In this document: positions 29,949-38,638 of the stretch, piece after piece
Position numbering within the stretch: the stretch's first letter is position 1
How the letters are laid out: the number at the start of each line of letters is the position of its first letter
Assembly: GCA_964612065.1 (NCBI GenBank)
Contig: CAZTCD010000028.1
Coordinates: 1-40,166, forward strand
Source: JAKFYM01 sp964612065
Lineage (GTDB): Bacteria > Bdellovibrionota > UBA1018 > CAIPTA01
Direction: 5' to 3'
Length of the DNA stretch: 40,166 bases
Notes under the pieces: generated by a model
Told to the model about the DNA's origin: nothing
The model's database searches: none
Seen by the model: the letters and a program-made list of their open reading frames with translations, nothing else
Position numbers and translations under genes: made by a program

Positions 29949-32900
29949 AACACGAAGCACCCCTAGGATTTGCCGGCAAGCTCGCCAAAGCTTTCGTTCA
30001 TTCCAACCTCACTCCGGTGCTGGCCCTCTCGAGCATTCTCCTCGGCCTGCTCGCGGTAGCCTTCACTCCCAAGGAGGAGGAGCCACAGATCTCGGTGCCC
30101 ATGATCGATATCCGCACCGCCGCCCCCGGCTTTACGGCCGCCGAGGTGGAGCGCAAGGTAACCGAGCCAATCGAGAGAGGCGTATGGGGCCTCGACGGAG
30201 TGGAATACGTTTACTCCACCAGCCAGCCGCACGGCAGCCTCGTAACCGTTCGCTTCAAAGTGGGCGAGCCCATGGAGCCGAGCCTCGTGAAGGTTCACCA
30301 CAAGCTGATGGGCCTTCGCCAGGATCTCCCCCCCAACGCATTGGCTCCCACCGTGCGCTCCTTCTCCATCGACGACGTGCCTTTCCTTGTTCTCAGCTTC
30401 AGCTCCGAGAAACGAAACGGATTTGACCTTCGCTCTCTCGTGGCCCCCCTCGCCCGCGAGCTCTCCAGCACCCCCGATCTTTCGAAAGTGGAGCTGCTCG
30501 GCGGCCAGAAGCGCGCCGTGCGCGTGATCGCGGATCCCAAAAAACTCGCGGCCCGGGGCGTCTCGCTCCTTTCCCTCGCCCAGGCGCTCCAGAAAAACGA
30601 TGCCCTCGCCCCTGCCGGCAAAAACTGGAGTGAGACCGAAACCTTCGACGTAGACGTGGGCGGCCGCTTGCGCAATGCGAACGACGTTAAAGCCATAGCT
30701 GTTGGCCAGAGAGCCGGCACCGTAGTGAAGGTGGGCGATGTGGCGGAAGTTACCGATGGCCCAGAAGAGCTCACCCGTGCCTCTGTGCTTCTTGAGAAAG
30801 GGCGCTCCCCGGAAACCGCCGTGAGCGTGGTGTTCGCCAAGAGAAAAGGAACCAATGTGGTGAGCCTCGCCGGTGAATTGATGGAGAGAGCTGAGGCCTT
30901 TTCCGCCTCCCTCCCTTCCGACGTCAAGATGACCGTGGTGCGCGACTACGGCAGCACCGCTGCCGATAAGTCGAAAGAACTGATCGAGCACCTGCTGCTT
31001 GCCACGCTGTCGGTATCGGTGCTCATCGCCGTGGTGATGGGCTTGCGCGCCTCTCTGGTGGTGGCCACCGCCATTCCGGTAACGCTCGCGCTCACCCTCG
31101 CGATCTACTATTTCTTTGGCTACACCCTCAATCGGGTAACCTTGTTCGCCCTGATTTTCTCGATCGGCATCCTCGTGGACGATGCCATCGTGGTGGTGGA
31201 GAATATCGAGCGCCACCTGAAAAACGGCAAAGACAGTCTCGTGAAAGCCACGATCCGCGCCGTATCAGAGGTGGGCAATCCCACGATCCTGGCCACCTTC
31301 ACGGTGATCGCAGCGATTCTGCCCATGGCTTTCGTGCGCGGCTTGATGGGCCCCTATATGAAGCCGATTCCGGTGGGAGCCAGCCTCGCGATGATCCTCT
31401 CGCTCTTTGTGGCCTTCATCGTAACCCCCTGGGCCGCGGTGAAGCTCCTGAAGGCCCATGAAGGCAGCCACGAACCCGAGCTCGGCCGCCTGGACCGCCT
31501 CTATCAGAAGGTGATGGAAAAGCTTCTGGGCACCAAGAGAGCGGCCGCCGCTTTCCTCGCGCTTACTCTCTTTCTCTTCCTGGCAGGAGCCAGCCTTGTT
31601 TACTTCAAGGCAGTAAAAGTGAAGATGCTTCCGTTCGACAACAAGCAGGAGTTCCAGGTGCTGGTGGACTACCCCACCACCACTCCGCTCTCGCGCAATA
31701 TCGAATGGACCCGCGAGCTGGCCGCCAAACTTCTTCAGCACCCCGAAGTGGAAAAGGTGCAGGTGTTTTCCGGGGAAGCGGCTCCTTATTCCTTCTCAGG
31801 AATGGTGAAGCACACCTTCCTGCGGGAAGCGGATTACAAGAGCGATCTCCAGGTGGTGCTTACCGAGAAAAGCCACCGCAAGGCCTCGAGCCACGAGATC
31901 ATCGAAGCGCTCCGACCGGTGGTGGCCAGCTTCGGCAGAGAGAAGAGGGCCGTAACCAAGGTGCTCGAGATCCCGCCCGGCCCTCCCGTACTCGCCACCA
32001 TGCTGGCCGAAATTTACGGCCCGGACGAGAAAACCCGCCGGGAAGTGGCCCGGGAAATCGAAGGCATCTTCGCCCAGGAGCCGAGCGTGGCGGATCTTGA
32101 TTCCACGCTCCGCCCGGAACGCTCCCGCCTCGTATACCGCTACGACCACGCGGCCGGAGGGCTCGCGGGCACCAGCGCCACGGAGGCCATGCAGCTCGGA
32201 AGGCTGCTCTTCTCCGAAAACTCTCTCGCCGGCTTGAGCGATGTATCAGCGCCGGAAGAGATCTCCGTGAACCTCTCCGTGGCGCAGGCCGCGAGAGCCG
32301 GCAAGGATCCCTTCGCCTCGCTGATCCTTCCTTCCTTTGAGGCGGGAAGCGCTTCGGCGGCCCGGGTGCTCGATCAGCCCAAGGTGGAGGAAACCCACGC
32401 GCTCTTCCGCAAGAACCTCAAGCCGGTGCACTACGTGATGAGCGAGCTGTCGGGAGCCGAGGAAGCTCCGGTTTACGGCATCCTCAAACTGCAACCGCAG
32501 ATCAAATACCCGGTTCAAACCGCCGAAGTGCCCTGGAACACCCGGGAGCCCGTGGTGAAGTGGGACGGGGAATGGTTCATCACCTACGAAGTGTTCCGCG
32601 ATCTCGGGGGCGCCTTCGCAGTAGTGATGGTGCTGATCTATGTGCTCGTTCTAGGCTGGTTCCGATCCTATGCGGTTCCGCTCGTGATCATGGCGCCGAT
32701 TCCGATCAGCCTCATCGGCATCCTTCCCGGACATGCCATTCTCGGCTCCTACTTCACGGCCACCTCGATGATCGGCTTCATCGCCGGCGCGGGCATCATC
32801 GTGCGAAACTCCATCATCCTCGTGGACTTCATCGAACACCAGCTGCAATCGGGCATGAGCCTGAAAGAAGCCGTGGTAAGCGCCGGCGTGCTCCGCTTCC

Positions 32901-33124
32901 GCCCCATGCTTCTCACGGCCGCGGCGGTAGTGGTGGGAAGCTCGGTAATGCTGTTTGACCCCATCTTCCAGGGGCTGGCCGTGAGCCTGATCTTCGGCGA
33001 AGTGGCGGCCACCATCCTGAGCCGGTTCGCCGTGCCCGTGCTCTACTATTGGTTCCTCGGAAACTCACGCCTGCGCCAGGTGATGGCCGGGCCCTCAACA
33101 GAAGGAGAACACCATGACCACTGA
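29945..33124 (+). CDS. RND-family efflux pump (AcrB-like)
   Basis: A 1059-residue inner-membrane RND permease, proton-driven export of unknown substrates. The N-terminal helix is followed by PKEEEPQISVPMIDIRTAAPG and VERKVTEPIERGVWGLDGVE, a variant of the RND signature. TM4 holds IGILVDDAIVVVEN with Asp412 and Asp413. It differs from the HME pump at 5710, and I see no metal-coordinating Met set. C-terminal region ends GEHHDH. The gene starts with an ATGA overlap to TolC and overlaps the DUF2892 gene by 11 bp. I associate this subtype with rhodanese/DUF2892 neighbours in sulfur-metabolising bacteria, from memory only. No adaptor is encoded here. Confidence 0.93.
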   Translation: MKHEAPLGFAGKLAKAFVHSNLTPVLALSSILLGLLAVAFTPKEEEPQISVPMIDIRTAAPGFTAAEVERKVTEPIERGVWGLDGVEYVYSTSQPHGSLVTVRFKVGEPMEPSLVKVHHKLMGLRQDLPPNALAPTVRSFSIDDVPFLVLSFSSEKRNGFDLRSLVAPLARELSSTPDLSKVELLGGQKRAVRVIADPKKLAARGVSLLSLAQALQKNDALAPAGKNWSETETFDVDVGGRLRNANDVKAIAVGQRAGTVVKVGDVAEVTDGPEELTRASVLLEKGRSPETAVSVVFAKRKGTNVVSLAGELMERAEAFSASLPSDVKMTVVRDYGSTAADKSKELIEHLLLATLSVSVLIAVVMGLRASLVVATAIPVTLALTLAIYYFFGYTLNRVTLFALIFSIGILVDDAIVVVENIERHLKNGKDSLVKATIRAVSEVGNPTILATFTVIAAILPMAFVRGLMGPYMKPIPVGASLAMILSLFVAFIVTPWAAVKLLKAHEGSHEPELGRLDRLYQKVMEKLLGTKRAAAAFLALTLFLFLAGASLVYFKAVKVKMLPFDNKQEFQVLVDYPTTTPLSRNIEWTRELAAKLLQHPEVEKVQVFSGEAAPYSFSGMVKHTFLREADYKSDLQVVLTEKSHRKASSHEIIEALRPVVASFGREKRAVTKVLEIPPGPPVLATMLAEIYGPDEKTRREVAREIEGIFAQEPSVADLDSTLRPERSRLVYRYDHAAGGLAGTSATEAMQLGRLLFSENSLAGLSDVSAPEEISVNLSVAQAARAGKDPFASLILPSFEAGSASAARVLDQPKVEETHALFRKNLKPVHYVMSELSGAEEAPVYGILKLQPQIKYPVQTAEVPWNTREPVVKWDGEWFITYEVFRDLGGAFAVVMVLIYVLVLGWFRSYAVPLVIMAPIPISLIGILPGHAILGSYFTATSMIGFIAGAGIIVRNSIILVDFIEHQLQSGMSLKEAVVSAGVLRFRPMLLTAAAVVVGSSVMLFDPIFQGLAVSLIFGEVAATILSRFAVPVLYYWFLGNSRLRQVMAGPSTEGEHHDH

Positions 33125-33302
33125 GAATATCGTAAGAGCGGCGGCCGGCACCTTCGTGCTGGCAAGCCTGGCCCTCTCCCACTACCACTCCCCCAACTGG
33201 CTGTTTTTTACGGCCTTCGTGGGAGCCAACCTCCTGCAATCGAGCTTTACGGGCCTCTGCCCTCTGGAGATGATGCTGAAAAAAGTGAGAAAGGAAGCCT
33301 GA
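33114..33302 (+). CDS. DUF2892 (YgaP-type transmembrane domain) small membrane protein
   Basis: A 62-residue protein with two helices (about residues 8-24 and 28-45) and the motif FTGLCPLEMMLKKV, characteristic of the DUF2892/YgaP_TM family. The single Cys in GLCP is conserved there. In YgaP this module is fused to a rhodanese; here the rhodanese is a separate gene 5 kb upstream. GGAG precedes the ATG, which lies within the last codons of the pump gene (11-bp overlap). Probably a sulfur-linked membrane partner. Confidence 0.85.
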   Translation: MTTENIVRAAAGTFVLASLALSHYHSPNWLFFTAFVGANLLQSSFTGLCPLEMMLKKVRKEA

Positions 33303-33303
33303 A

Positions 33304-34308
33304 TTGATCTGGCCGTTCCGGCGAAAAGCTCAAGAGCCCCCGAGAGCTCGCATCGCTCTCCGAATGGAAGCCATCGGGGGGCAGGGAGCCCATTCCGCGG
33401 GAAAAATCCTCGCGGAAGCCGCGGTTCTGGGCATGGGCTTCAATGGCAATCACTTCTCCAGTTTTGGTTCTGAAAAGCGAGGCACGCCGGTTCGCTCCTT
33501 TGTTCGCATCTCCACCGATGGAAGCCCCGTGCGAAGCGCCTCCTTTATCCGGCACCCGGATCTTCTGGTGATCTTCCACGAATCCCTGATCGCCACCCAG
33601 CAGGAAACCCTCGAAGGCTCCGGGCCCCGAACCACCCTGGTGATCAACACCCGCCATCCGCCGAGCTGGGTGCCTCTCGGCAGGAACCGCAGCGCCCAAC
33701 GGATCCTGGCTCTCGACGCCACCACGATCGCCAGGAAGCACGGTTGCGGCCTCAACGCCGTGATGCTGGGGGCGATTTCGAAAGTGATGCCCGAGCTCAG
33801 TGAAGAAAAGCTCCGCGAGGCCTTCCGGAATTTTTTCGCTCGTCTCACCGAAAGCCAGAAGCAAAAGAACCTTTCCGGCTTCGAAGCAGGAGCGAGAGCG
33901 GTGCTCAACGAACCCTTCCACCCCGATCAGGCCCAGCTCGATCCTCCTTTGCCCCCCCACCCGCGCCTCGGTTATCTCAATGCTCCGCCGGGGGGACTGA
34001 TTCTCGAGCCGGGCAATACTCTTCTCAAAGACAATAGCGCCAGCCGGAAAGGCATGGCCCCCCGCCTCGATCCGAGAGTGTGCTTCCATTGCGGCTGGTG
34101 CGATATGGTATGCCCGGATTTCTGCTTCGTATGGAAGCGGAATGCCGAGGGAAAGCCGGAGCTCCAGGGCATCGACTATCAGTTCTGCAAAGGCTGCCAG
34201 AAATGCGTGGCGGCCTGCCCGGTGCAGGCCCTGAGCCAGGTGCCGGAAGACGAGATCCCCGTGGGGGAAAAGCTGACCCACTTCCCAAAAGCAGGAGATG
34301 CACCATGA
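33304..34308 (+). CDS. 2-oxoacid:acceptor oxidoreductase, gamma subunit fused to delta (2x[4Fe-4S]) domain
   Basis: 334 residues. Residues about 17-195 form the gamma domain (RMEAIGGQGAHSAGKILAEA, then VRSFVRIS and HESL), and the C-terminus is a ferredoxin-type delta domain with two cluster motifs: Cys260-263-266-270 (CFHCGWCDMVC) and Cys295-298-301-305 (CKGCQKCVAAC). It works with the alpha-beta protein encoded next to oxidise a 2-oxoacid to acyl-CoA with reduction of ferredoxin. Start: TTG at 33304, one nt after the DUF2892 stop, with AAGGAAG at normal spacing; the ATG at 33364 has no Shine-Dalgarno. Overlaps the next gene by ATGA. Confidence 0.88.
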   Translation: MIWPFRRKAQEPPRARIALRMEAIGGQGAHSAGKILAEAAVLGMGFNGNHFSSFGSEKRGTPVRSFVRISTDGSPVRSASFIRHPDLLVIFHESLIATQQETLEGSGPRTTLVINTRHPPSWVPLGRNRSAQRILALDATTIARKHGCGLNAVMLGAISKVMPELSEEKLREAFRNFFARLTESQKQKNLSGFEAGARAVLNEPFHPDQAQLDPPLPPHPRLGYLNAPPGGLILEPGNTLLKDNSASRKGMAPRLDPRVCFHCGWCDMVCPDFCFVWKRNAEGKPELQGIDYQFCKGCQKCVAACPVQALSQVPEDEIPVGEKLTHFPKAGDAP

Positions 34309-36569
34309 AATCCGCCGCCCAGGAAAAAAAATTCCTCACGGGAAACGAAATGGCAGCGGAAGCCGCCAAAGCCATCAACTTCCACTTCATGGGATTTTAC
34401 CCTATCACCCCGAGCACGGAGATCGCCCAGATCGTGGATGCGATGAAGGCCAGAGGCGAGCTCTCCACCACACTACTGGCGGCGGATGGGGAGCACGGTG
34501 CCGCCGGGGCCTGTTTTGGCGCCAGCACCGGAGGCGCGCGGGTGATGAACGCAACGAGCGCCAACGGCTTTCTCTACAGCCTGGAACAGTTGCCCGTGCA
34601 GGCCGGATCCCGTCTGCCGATGCTTCTCCATCTGGTAACCCGCTCCGTAAGCGGGCCTCTCGACATCCGCTGCGACCATTCCGATCTCGCCTTCGCTCTC
34701 CAAACCGGATGGATCATCCTGCTCGCTTCGAATCCCCAGGCCGTTTATGACCTCAGCATTCTCGGGCTCAAACTTGGAGAGCATCCTGAAGTGCGCCTGC
34801 CGGTGATGGTAGTAAGCGACGGCTTCTTCACCTCTCACCAGCGGCAGGCAGTGGAGATTTTTTCCGACCGCTCCGTGGTGCAATCCTTCCTCGGTCCCCG
34901 AGACAACAAATTCACCAGCCTTGACCCGAGGCGGCCCGTAACGATCGGGCCCTATATGAACGATCCTGACCTCATCAACAACAAATTCCAGCTCCACCAG
35001 GCGCACGAGAACGCCGCCCGCCTCTTTCCTCTTCTGGCCGCGGAATTCGAAAAAATCTCCGGGCGCTCTTATCCCGCGATGGAATCCCACGGCCCCCTCG
35101 ATGCCGAAGCCGGCCTCTTCCTTCTGAACTCCGCGGCCGAAACCGCCCGCGACGCCCACGAAAAACTGACCGCGGAAGGGAAAAAGCTGCGCCTGCTTCG
35201 CCCCAACCTCCTCCGGCCCTTTCCCGCCGAGGAGCTCAAACAGCTCACGCACGGCTTGAGATCTCTTGTGATCGGCGAGCGAAGCGACACCCCCGGTAGC
35301 TCCGGGGGCCCGCTCGGCCACGAGGTGAGATCCGCCCTTCTTGCCGACCATCATTGCGATATCGCTGCCCTCTCAAGAATCTTCGGCCTGGGCGGCAAGG
35401 ATTTCCGCGAGGAAGACGCCGAAAACCTCTTCGAACTCGGGCTCAGAGCCGCCCGCAATCCGGGAGCGGAAGCGTCCTTCGGCTTCCTGGGCACGTTTGC
35501 CGGAGACGAAGGCGTGCTGCCACCCAAAGTGCTGGAGCCGCTCAGCCGGGAAGCCTGGAGCCCTGGGCTGGTGAACGTGAAAGAAGAAAGAAATGGAAAA
35601 ATGCGCCTCAAGGTGGAGGTGGCCGATCTGGCGGAGCTCGCCCTGAAGCCCAAAAGAATCGCCCCTGGGCATGGAGCCTGTCCGGGGTGCGGGATCTTTC
35701 CGGGCCTCGACCAGTTCTTCAAGGGCATCGAGGGCGATGTGGTGGCTCTCTACCATACCGGCTGCGCCATGGTGGTAACCACCGATTATCCCTTCAGCGC
35801 CCATCGGATCACCTATCTGCATAACCTCTTCCAGAATGGCGCCCCCACCTTGGCCGGCCTGGTGGAAGCCTACCTCGAAAAAAAGCGAAGAGGGGAGATC
35901 GCAGCGTCGGAGCAGATCACCTTTGTGATGATCACCGGCGACGGCGGGATGGATATCGGCATGGGCCCCACCATAGGCACCGCTCTTCGGAACCATCCCA
36001 TGATCATCCTGGAATACGACAACCAGGGCTATATGAATACCGGCGGCCAGCTAAGCTATACCACCCCGCTCGGAAAGGAAACGAGCACCAGCCACGTGGG
36101 CAAATTCTCCCATGGCAAGAGCTTCCACCATAAAGATACCGCTTCCATCATGGCAGCTACCGGCATTCCCTATGTGTTCACGGCCATAGAAGGCCTCGGA
36201 ACGGATCTGATCTCCAAAGCGGCCAAAGCCCAATGGCACGCCCGGCATTCGGGCCTCGCTTTCGGCAAGATTTTGGTGAGCTGCCCGCTCAATTGGTCGG
36301 CGGAGGAAAAGGAAGGGCGGGAGATCCTGCAGCTCGCGGCGGACTCCTGCTTCTTTCCGTTATACGAGATTGAGCACGGCCTCACGGCCCTGAGCTATGA
36401 TCCGGAAAAGGAAGGCAAAAAAACTCCGGTGAAAGAGTGGCTGGCAAAAATGGGGCGAACGCGCCACCTGCTGAAGCCCGAGCACGCGGAAAGCCTGGAA
36501 GCTCTGCAACTCGAACTGGACAGGCGCTGGGCCAGGCTCAAGGCGAGAGCGGAGCATCCCCTTCTCTGA
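34305..36569 (+). CDS. 2-oxoacid:ferredoxin oxidoreductase, alpha-beta fusion
   Basis: 754 residues combining alpha and beta subunits. The N-terminal alpha part shows FHFMGFYPITPSTEIAQ, GEHGAAGACFGAS and the domain II-like segment around 280-390. The beta part starts near residue 450: HGACPGCGIF (Cys459, Cys462), YHTGCAMVV, then the TPP motif GDGGMDIG (545-552) ending at DNQGYMNTGGQ. These are the TPP and cluster regions of pyruvate-type enzymes; the exact 2-oxoacid (pyruvate, branched-chain or indolepyruvate) cannot be read off. A cluster ligand set in beta may differ from the four-Cys pattern; only two of its Cys are plain. ATGA overlap with the gamma-delta gene. The upstream reading frame before 34305 is a shadow of that gene. 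Confidence 0.9.
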   Translation: MKSAAQEKKFLTGNEMAAEAAKAINFHFMGFYPITPSTEIAQIVDAMKARGELSTTLLAADGEHGAAGACFGASTGGARVMNATSANGFLYSLEQLPVQAGSRLPMLLHLVTRSVSGPLDIRCDHSDLAFALQTGWIILLASNPQAVYDLSILGLKLGEHPEVRLPVMVVSDGFFTSHQRQAVEIFSDRSVVQSFLGPRDNKFTSLDPRRPVTIGPYMNDPDLINNKFQLHQAHENAARLFPLLAAEFEKISGRSYPAMESHGPLDAEAGLFLLNSAAETARDAHEKLTAEGKKLRLLRPNLLRPFPAEELKQLTHGLRSLVIGERSDTPGSSGGPLGHEVRSALLADHHCDIAALSRIFGLGGKDFREEDAENLFELGLRAARNPGAEASFGFLGTFAGDEGVLPPKVLEPLSREAWSPGLVNVKEERNGKMRLKVEVADLAELALKPKRIAPGHGACPGCGIFPGLDQFFKGIEGDVVALYHTGCAMVVTTDYPFSAHRITYLHNLFQNGAPTLAGLVEAYLEKKRRGEIAASEQITFVMITGDGGMDIGMGPTIGTALRNHPMIILEYDNQGYMNTGGQLSYTTPLGKETSTSHVGKFSHGKSFHHKDTASIMAATGIPYVFTAIEGLGTDLISKAAKAQWHARHSGLAFGKILVSCPLNWSAEEKEGREILQLAADSCFFPLYEIEHGLTALSYDPEKEGKKTPVKEWLAKMGRTRHLLKPEHAESLEALQLELDRRWARLKARAEHPLL

Positions 36570-36590
36570 TAAAGCCGAGGCCCCGCCGTC

Positions 36591-37175
36591 TCAAAGAGGG
36601 CAGTGCTCCTCCCCCGGGCGGTTCCAGGCCGCCACTTCCTGAAGGAAGGGAAGCTGGCCACGGGTTACGTAGGGAGTCCAGGGGCCGCCCTCGCGGTACA
36701 TCTCTTCCCTGGCCTTTTCGAACGAGCACCCTTGCTTGAGGATGCGGAAAGAAGCCACCGTTACCCCCGTGCGGTCCACACCGAAAAAACAATGCAGATA
36801 GACGGGCTGGAGCTCGGGAGAGCTCATCTTTTCCACGGCCGCGAGCACGGCGGTACGGTCTTCCTCGTCGAGAACATGATCGCTTCCCGTAGCCAAAGGG
36901 TGCCGGTGGTATCCCAAGCCCAAGCCAAGCGCGATGCGCTCGCTTTCGGCGATCTCTTCGGGCTTTTCTCCCGGCTGGGAAGGCAAACCCTTGCCCTGAA
37001 GATTGATGATGTTCCGGATTCCTTTCTGAGAAAGGAACTGAAGCGATTTCTCTTTCCCGGGCCGCCCACCCCGGTAAATCCCTGGCGATACTTCCCGGAA
37101 ACCAAATCCGCTTTCATCTCCCGCCCAACCGTTCCCCGAGCACAGCAAACCAAACAACAAGGCAAAAACTACCAT
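36591..37175 (-). CDS. Secreted tyrosine/dual-specificity protein phosphatase
   Basis: A 194-residue enzyme with a signal peptide (about 1-18). VSPGIYRGGRP and GIRNIINLQG are typical of DSP/Siw14-like phosphatases, and the signature loop HCFFGVDRTG gives Cys129 and Arg135 (CX5R). It probably removes phosphate from protein or inositol phosphate substrates in the periplasm or outside the cell. A further pair of cysteines is outside the active site (Cys12 in the signal, Cys149). G-rich leader before the ATG at 37175. Convergent with the POR gene at a 21-bp gap; monocistronic. Confidence 0.85.
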   Translation of the reverse strand: MVVFALLFGLLCSGNGWAGDESGFGFREVSPGIYRGGRPGKEKSLQFLSQKGIRNIINLQGKGLPSQPGEKPEEIAESERIALGLGLGYHRHPLATGSDHVLDEEDRTAVLAAVEKMSSPELQPVYLHCFFGVDRTGVTVASFRILKQGCSFEKAREEMYREGGPWTPYVTRGQLPFLQEVAAWNRPGEEHCPL

Positions 37176-37388
37176 CGTCCCCCCTATGCAATAGGGAATA
37201 TCTTTCTAGAAAACCGGAAATGGCTCCATCACAAAAAATCGCTCGTTTCTCGCCGATCGGCCAACCATCTGATTTCAGGCACTTGCCGCACCATTCTAAA
37301 GCGGGAAAAATTCCTTTTTTGGTTTCCATCGCTTTAGGTCTAGGGCATAAATGGGCGCCCTGAATTGAGCCTTTTCACTGAGGATGCC

Positions 37389-38555
37389 ATGAATCTTTTG
37401 ACCCGCGTTTCCCTTTCCCTAACTGTTGCCGCTTGCCTTTCCAGCCAGGCATTTGCAGGCGCGTCAGACATCACCTTCACCGCTGACGAGATCGCGGCGA
37501 GCAATATGCACGCTCACCAGATTTCCGAAACGGCTTCCGCCTGCCTTACCCGCACCTGGAACGAACACACTGCCTTCTATAAGGCGAACAAGTATTCGAA
37601 GTTCTATGGCAGCCGGCACCCCAGATACAAAACCGCCGAAGGCCGCAAGCAGGCGCTTCTTTCGATCCTTCCTGAGCTCGCCAAGCGGGTGAAGAAGAGG
37701 GATCCTAACGCGATCGCGGAATTGAACCGCCGGGAACGCGAGCTTGAAACCACTTCTTGCGTAGGCCTCGCTCTAACTTGCCTGGGCGAAGGTTTCCGCG
37801 CCGTGGGAATGGACTCCACCTGGAGCAAGATCTGGAATTGGGTAGGCCGAGGCGGCCCGGATGGAACCCCGCTCTTCTACGGTACCGATCTCCAAAAAGC
37901 TCTCGTGGACCTTGGCTGGAAGAGCCTCTACTGGAATCCCGATCTTTCGATGAACCAGGAGTGGGACAGCCTTGAGCGCGCATTCAACCCCCTGCAGGAC
38001 GGCAAGGACTGGAACCCGGTTTGGGGCGGTCACGTTTACCGCTGGAGCCAGGTGCTGAAAAAGCGCGACTACTACGGAATCCCCGTTCACGACATACAGA
38101 CGCTGGTAAATTTCGGAATCACCCCGGGTTCGGATTTCAAAACGGTACCCTTCTTTGTGGGCACCGCGCATGCCGGCTACCACGTGTTCCCCGGATTTCG
38201 CGGCCAGGTGATCGAAGCCCACTCGATGCGGGATATGAAGAGCTATAACAATATGGAAGTGGGCCAGTTCAACCCGCTCTACCAGCCGATCAATGGCGTG
38301 CAGAACGGAAACGGCGCCCCCAAGTGGACCCGCTCCGAGCACTACCGCTCGGGCATGATCGTGGTTCCTCCCGGTTACCTTTCGGAAAAACCTTATGCCA
38401 TTCCCGCCCGCGCGGTGAACACTCCTCCGAACGGAACCGTGCCTCCAGAGCCTCGTTATGACGAGCCTCGCTGGGATGACCGCGATCCTTACCGAAGAGA
38501 AGACCGCTCCCGCCGCCGCCGTGGCCGCGATTGCTGGTTCATCTTCTGCCGCTAG
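37389..38555 (+). CDS. Secreted protein with a possible Cys-His hydrolase core
   Basis: 388 residues, signal peptide to about residue 24 (AFA-G). The middle contains TTSCVGLALTCLGEGFRA (Cys nucleophile candidate, with a second Cys) and, about 130 residues later, VGTAHAGYHVFPGFRGQVIE (His) followed by EAHSMRD. This order resembles NlpC/P60 or papain-like folds, but it is only a guess. The C-terminus is low-complexity, Pro/Arg/Asp-rich (RYDEPRWDDRDPYRREDR) and ends with DCWFIFCR. No family recognised. Start: ATG at 37389, with GAGGA upstream; the frame extends to TTG 37365. It ends at a strong terminator. Confidence 0.6.
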   Translation: MNLLTRVSLSLTVAACLSSQAFAGASDITFTADEIAASNMHAHQISETASACLTRTWNEHTAFYKANKYSKFYGSRHPRYKTAEGRKQALLSILPELAKRVKKRDPNAIAELNRRERELETTSCVGLALTCLGEGFRAVGMDSTWSKIWNWVGRGGPDGTPLFYGTDLQKALVDLGWKSLYWNPDLSMNQEWDSLERAFNPLQDGKDWNPVWGGHVYRWSQVLKKRDYYGIPVHDIQTLVNFGITPGSDFKTVPFFVGTAHAGYHVFPGFRGQVIEAHSMRDMKSYNNMEVGQFNPLYQPINGVQNGNGAPKWTRSEHYRSGMIVVPPGYLSEKPYAIPARAVNTPPNGTVPPEPRYDEPRWDDRDPYRREDRSRRRRGRDCWFIFCR

Positions 38556-38575
38556 TTCGGTAGCAGAGCAAAAAG

Positions 38576-38610
38576 AAAAACCCGCCCTCAGGAGGCGGGT
38601 TTTTCTTTTT
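38576..38610. terminator. Bidirectional intrinsic terminator
   Basis: AAAAACCCGCC then CTCAGGA then GGCGGGTTTTTCTTTTT. The CCCGCC/GGCGGG stem (38581-38586, 38594-38599) is flanked by A and T runs, so it terminates both the secreted protein gene and the convergent Hsp20 gene. Confidence 0.95.
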
Positions 38611-38638
38611 CTGCGGCCCACGGATCCGGCCGCCGGAT

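Noticed and set aside
29963..31216. A 417-codon open frame on the minus strand opposite the second RND gene.
   Set aside because: It is a shadow: GC-rich codon bias opens antisense frames. The sense frame has clear RND motifs, and the antisense product has no signature or Shine-Dalgarno.
33247..34281. A 344-codon minus-strand frame opposite the POR gamma-delta gene.
   Set aside because: Antisense of clear ferredoxin motifs in the sense frame, with no support of its own.
34080..34304. An N-terminal extension of the POR alpha-beta gene back to 34080.
   Set aside because: That stretch codes in another frame for the ferredoxin clusters of the gamma-delta protein; the true start is the ATGA overlap at 34305.
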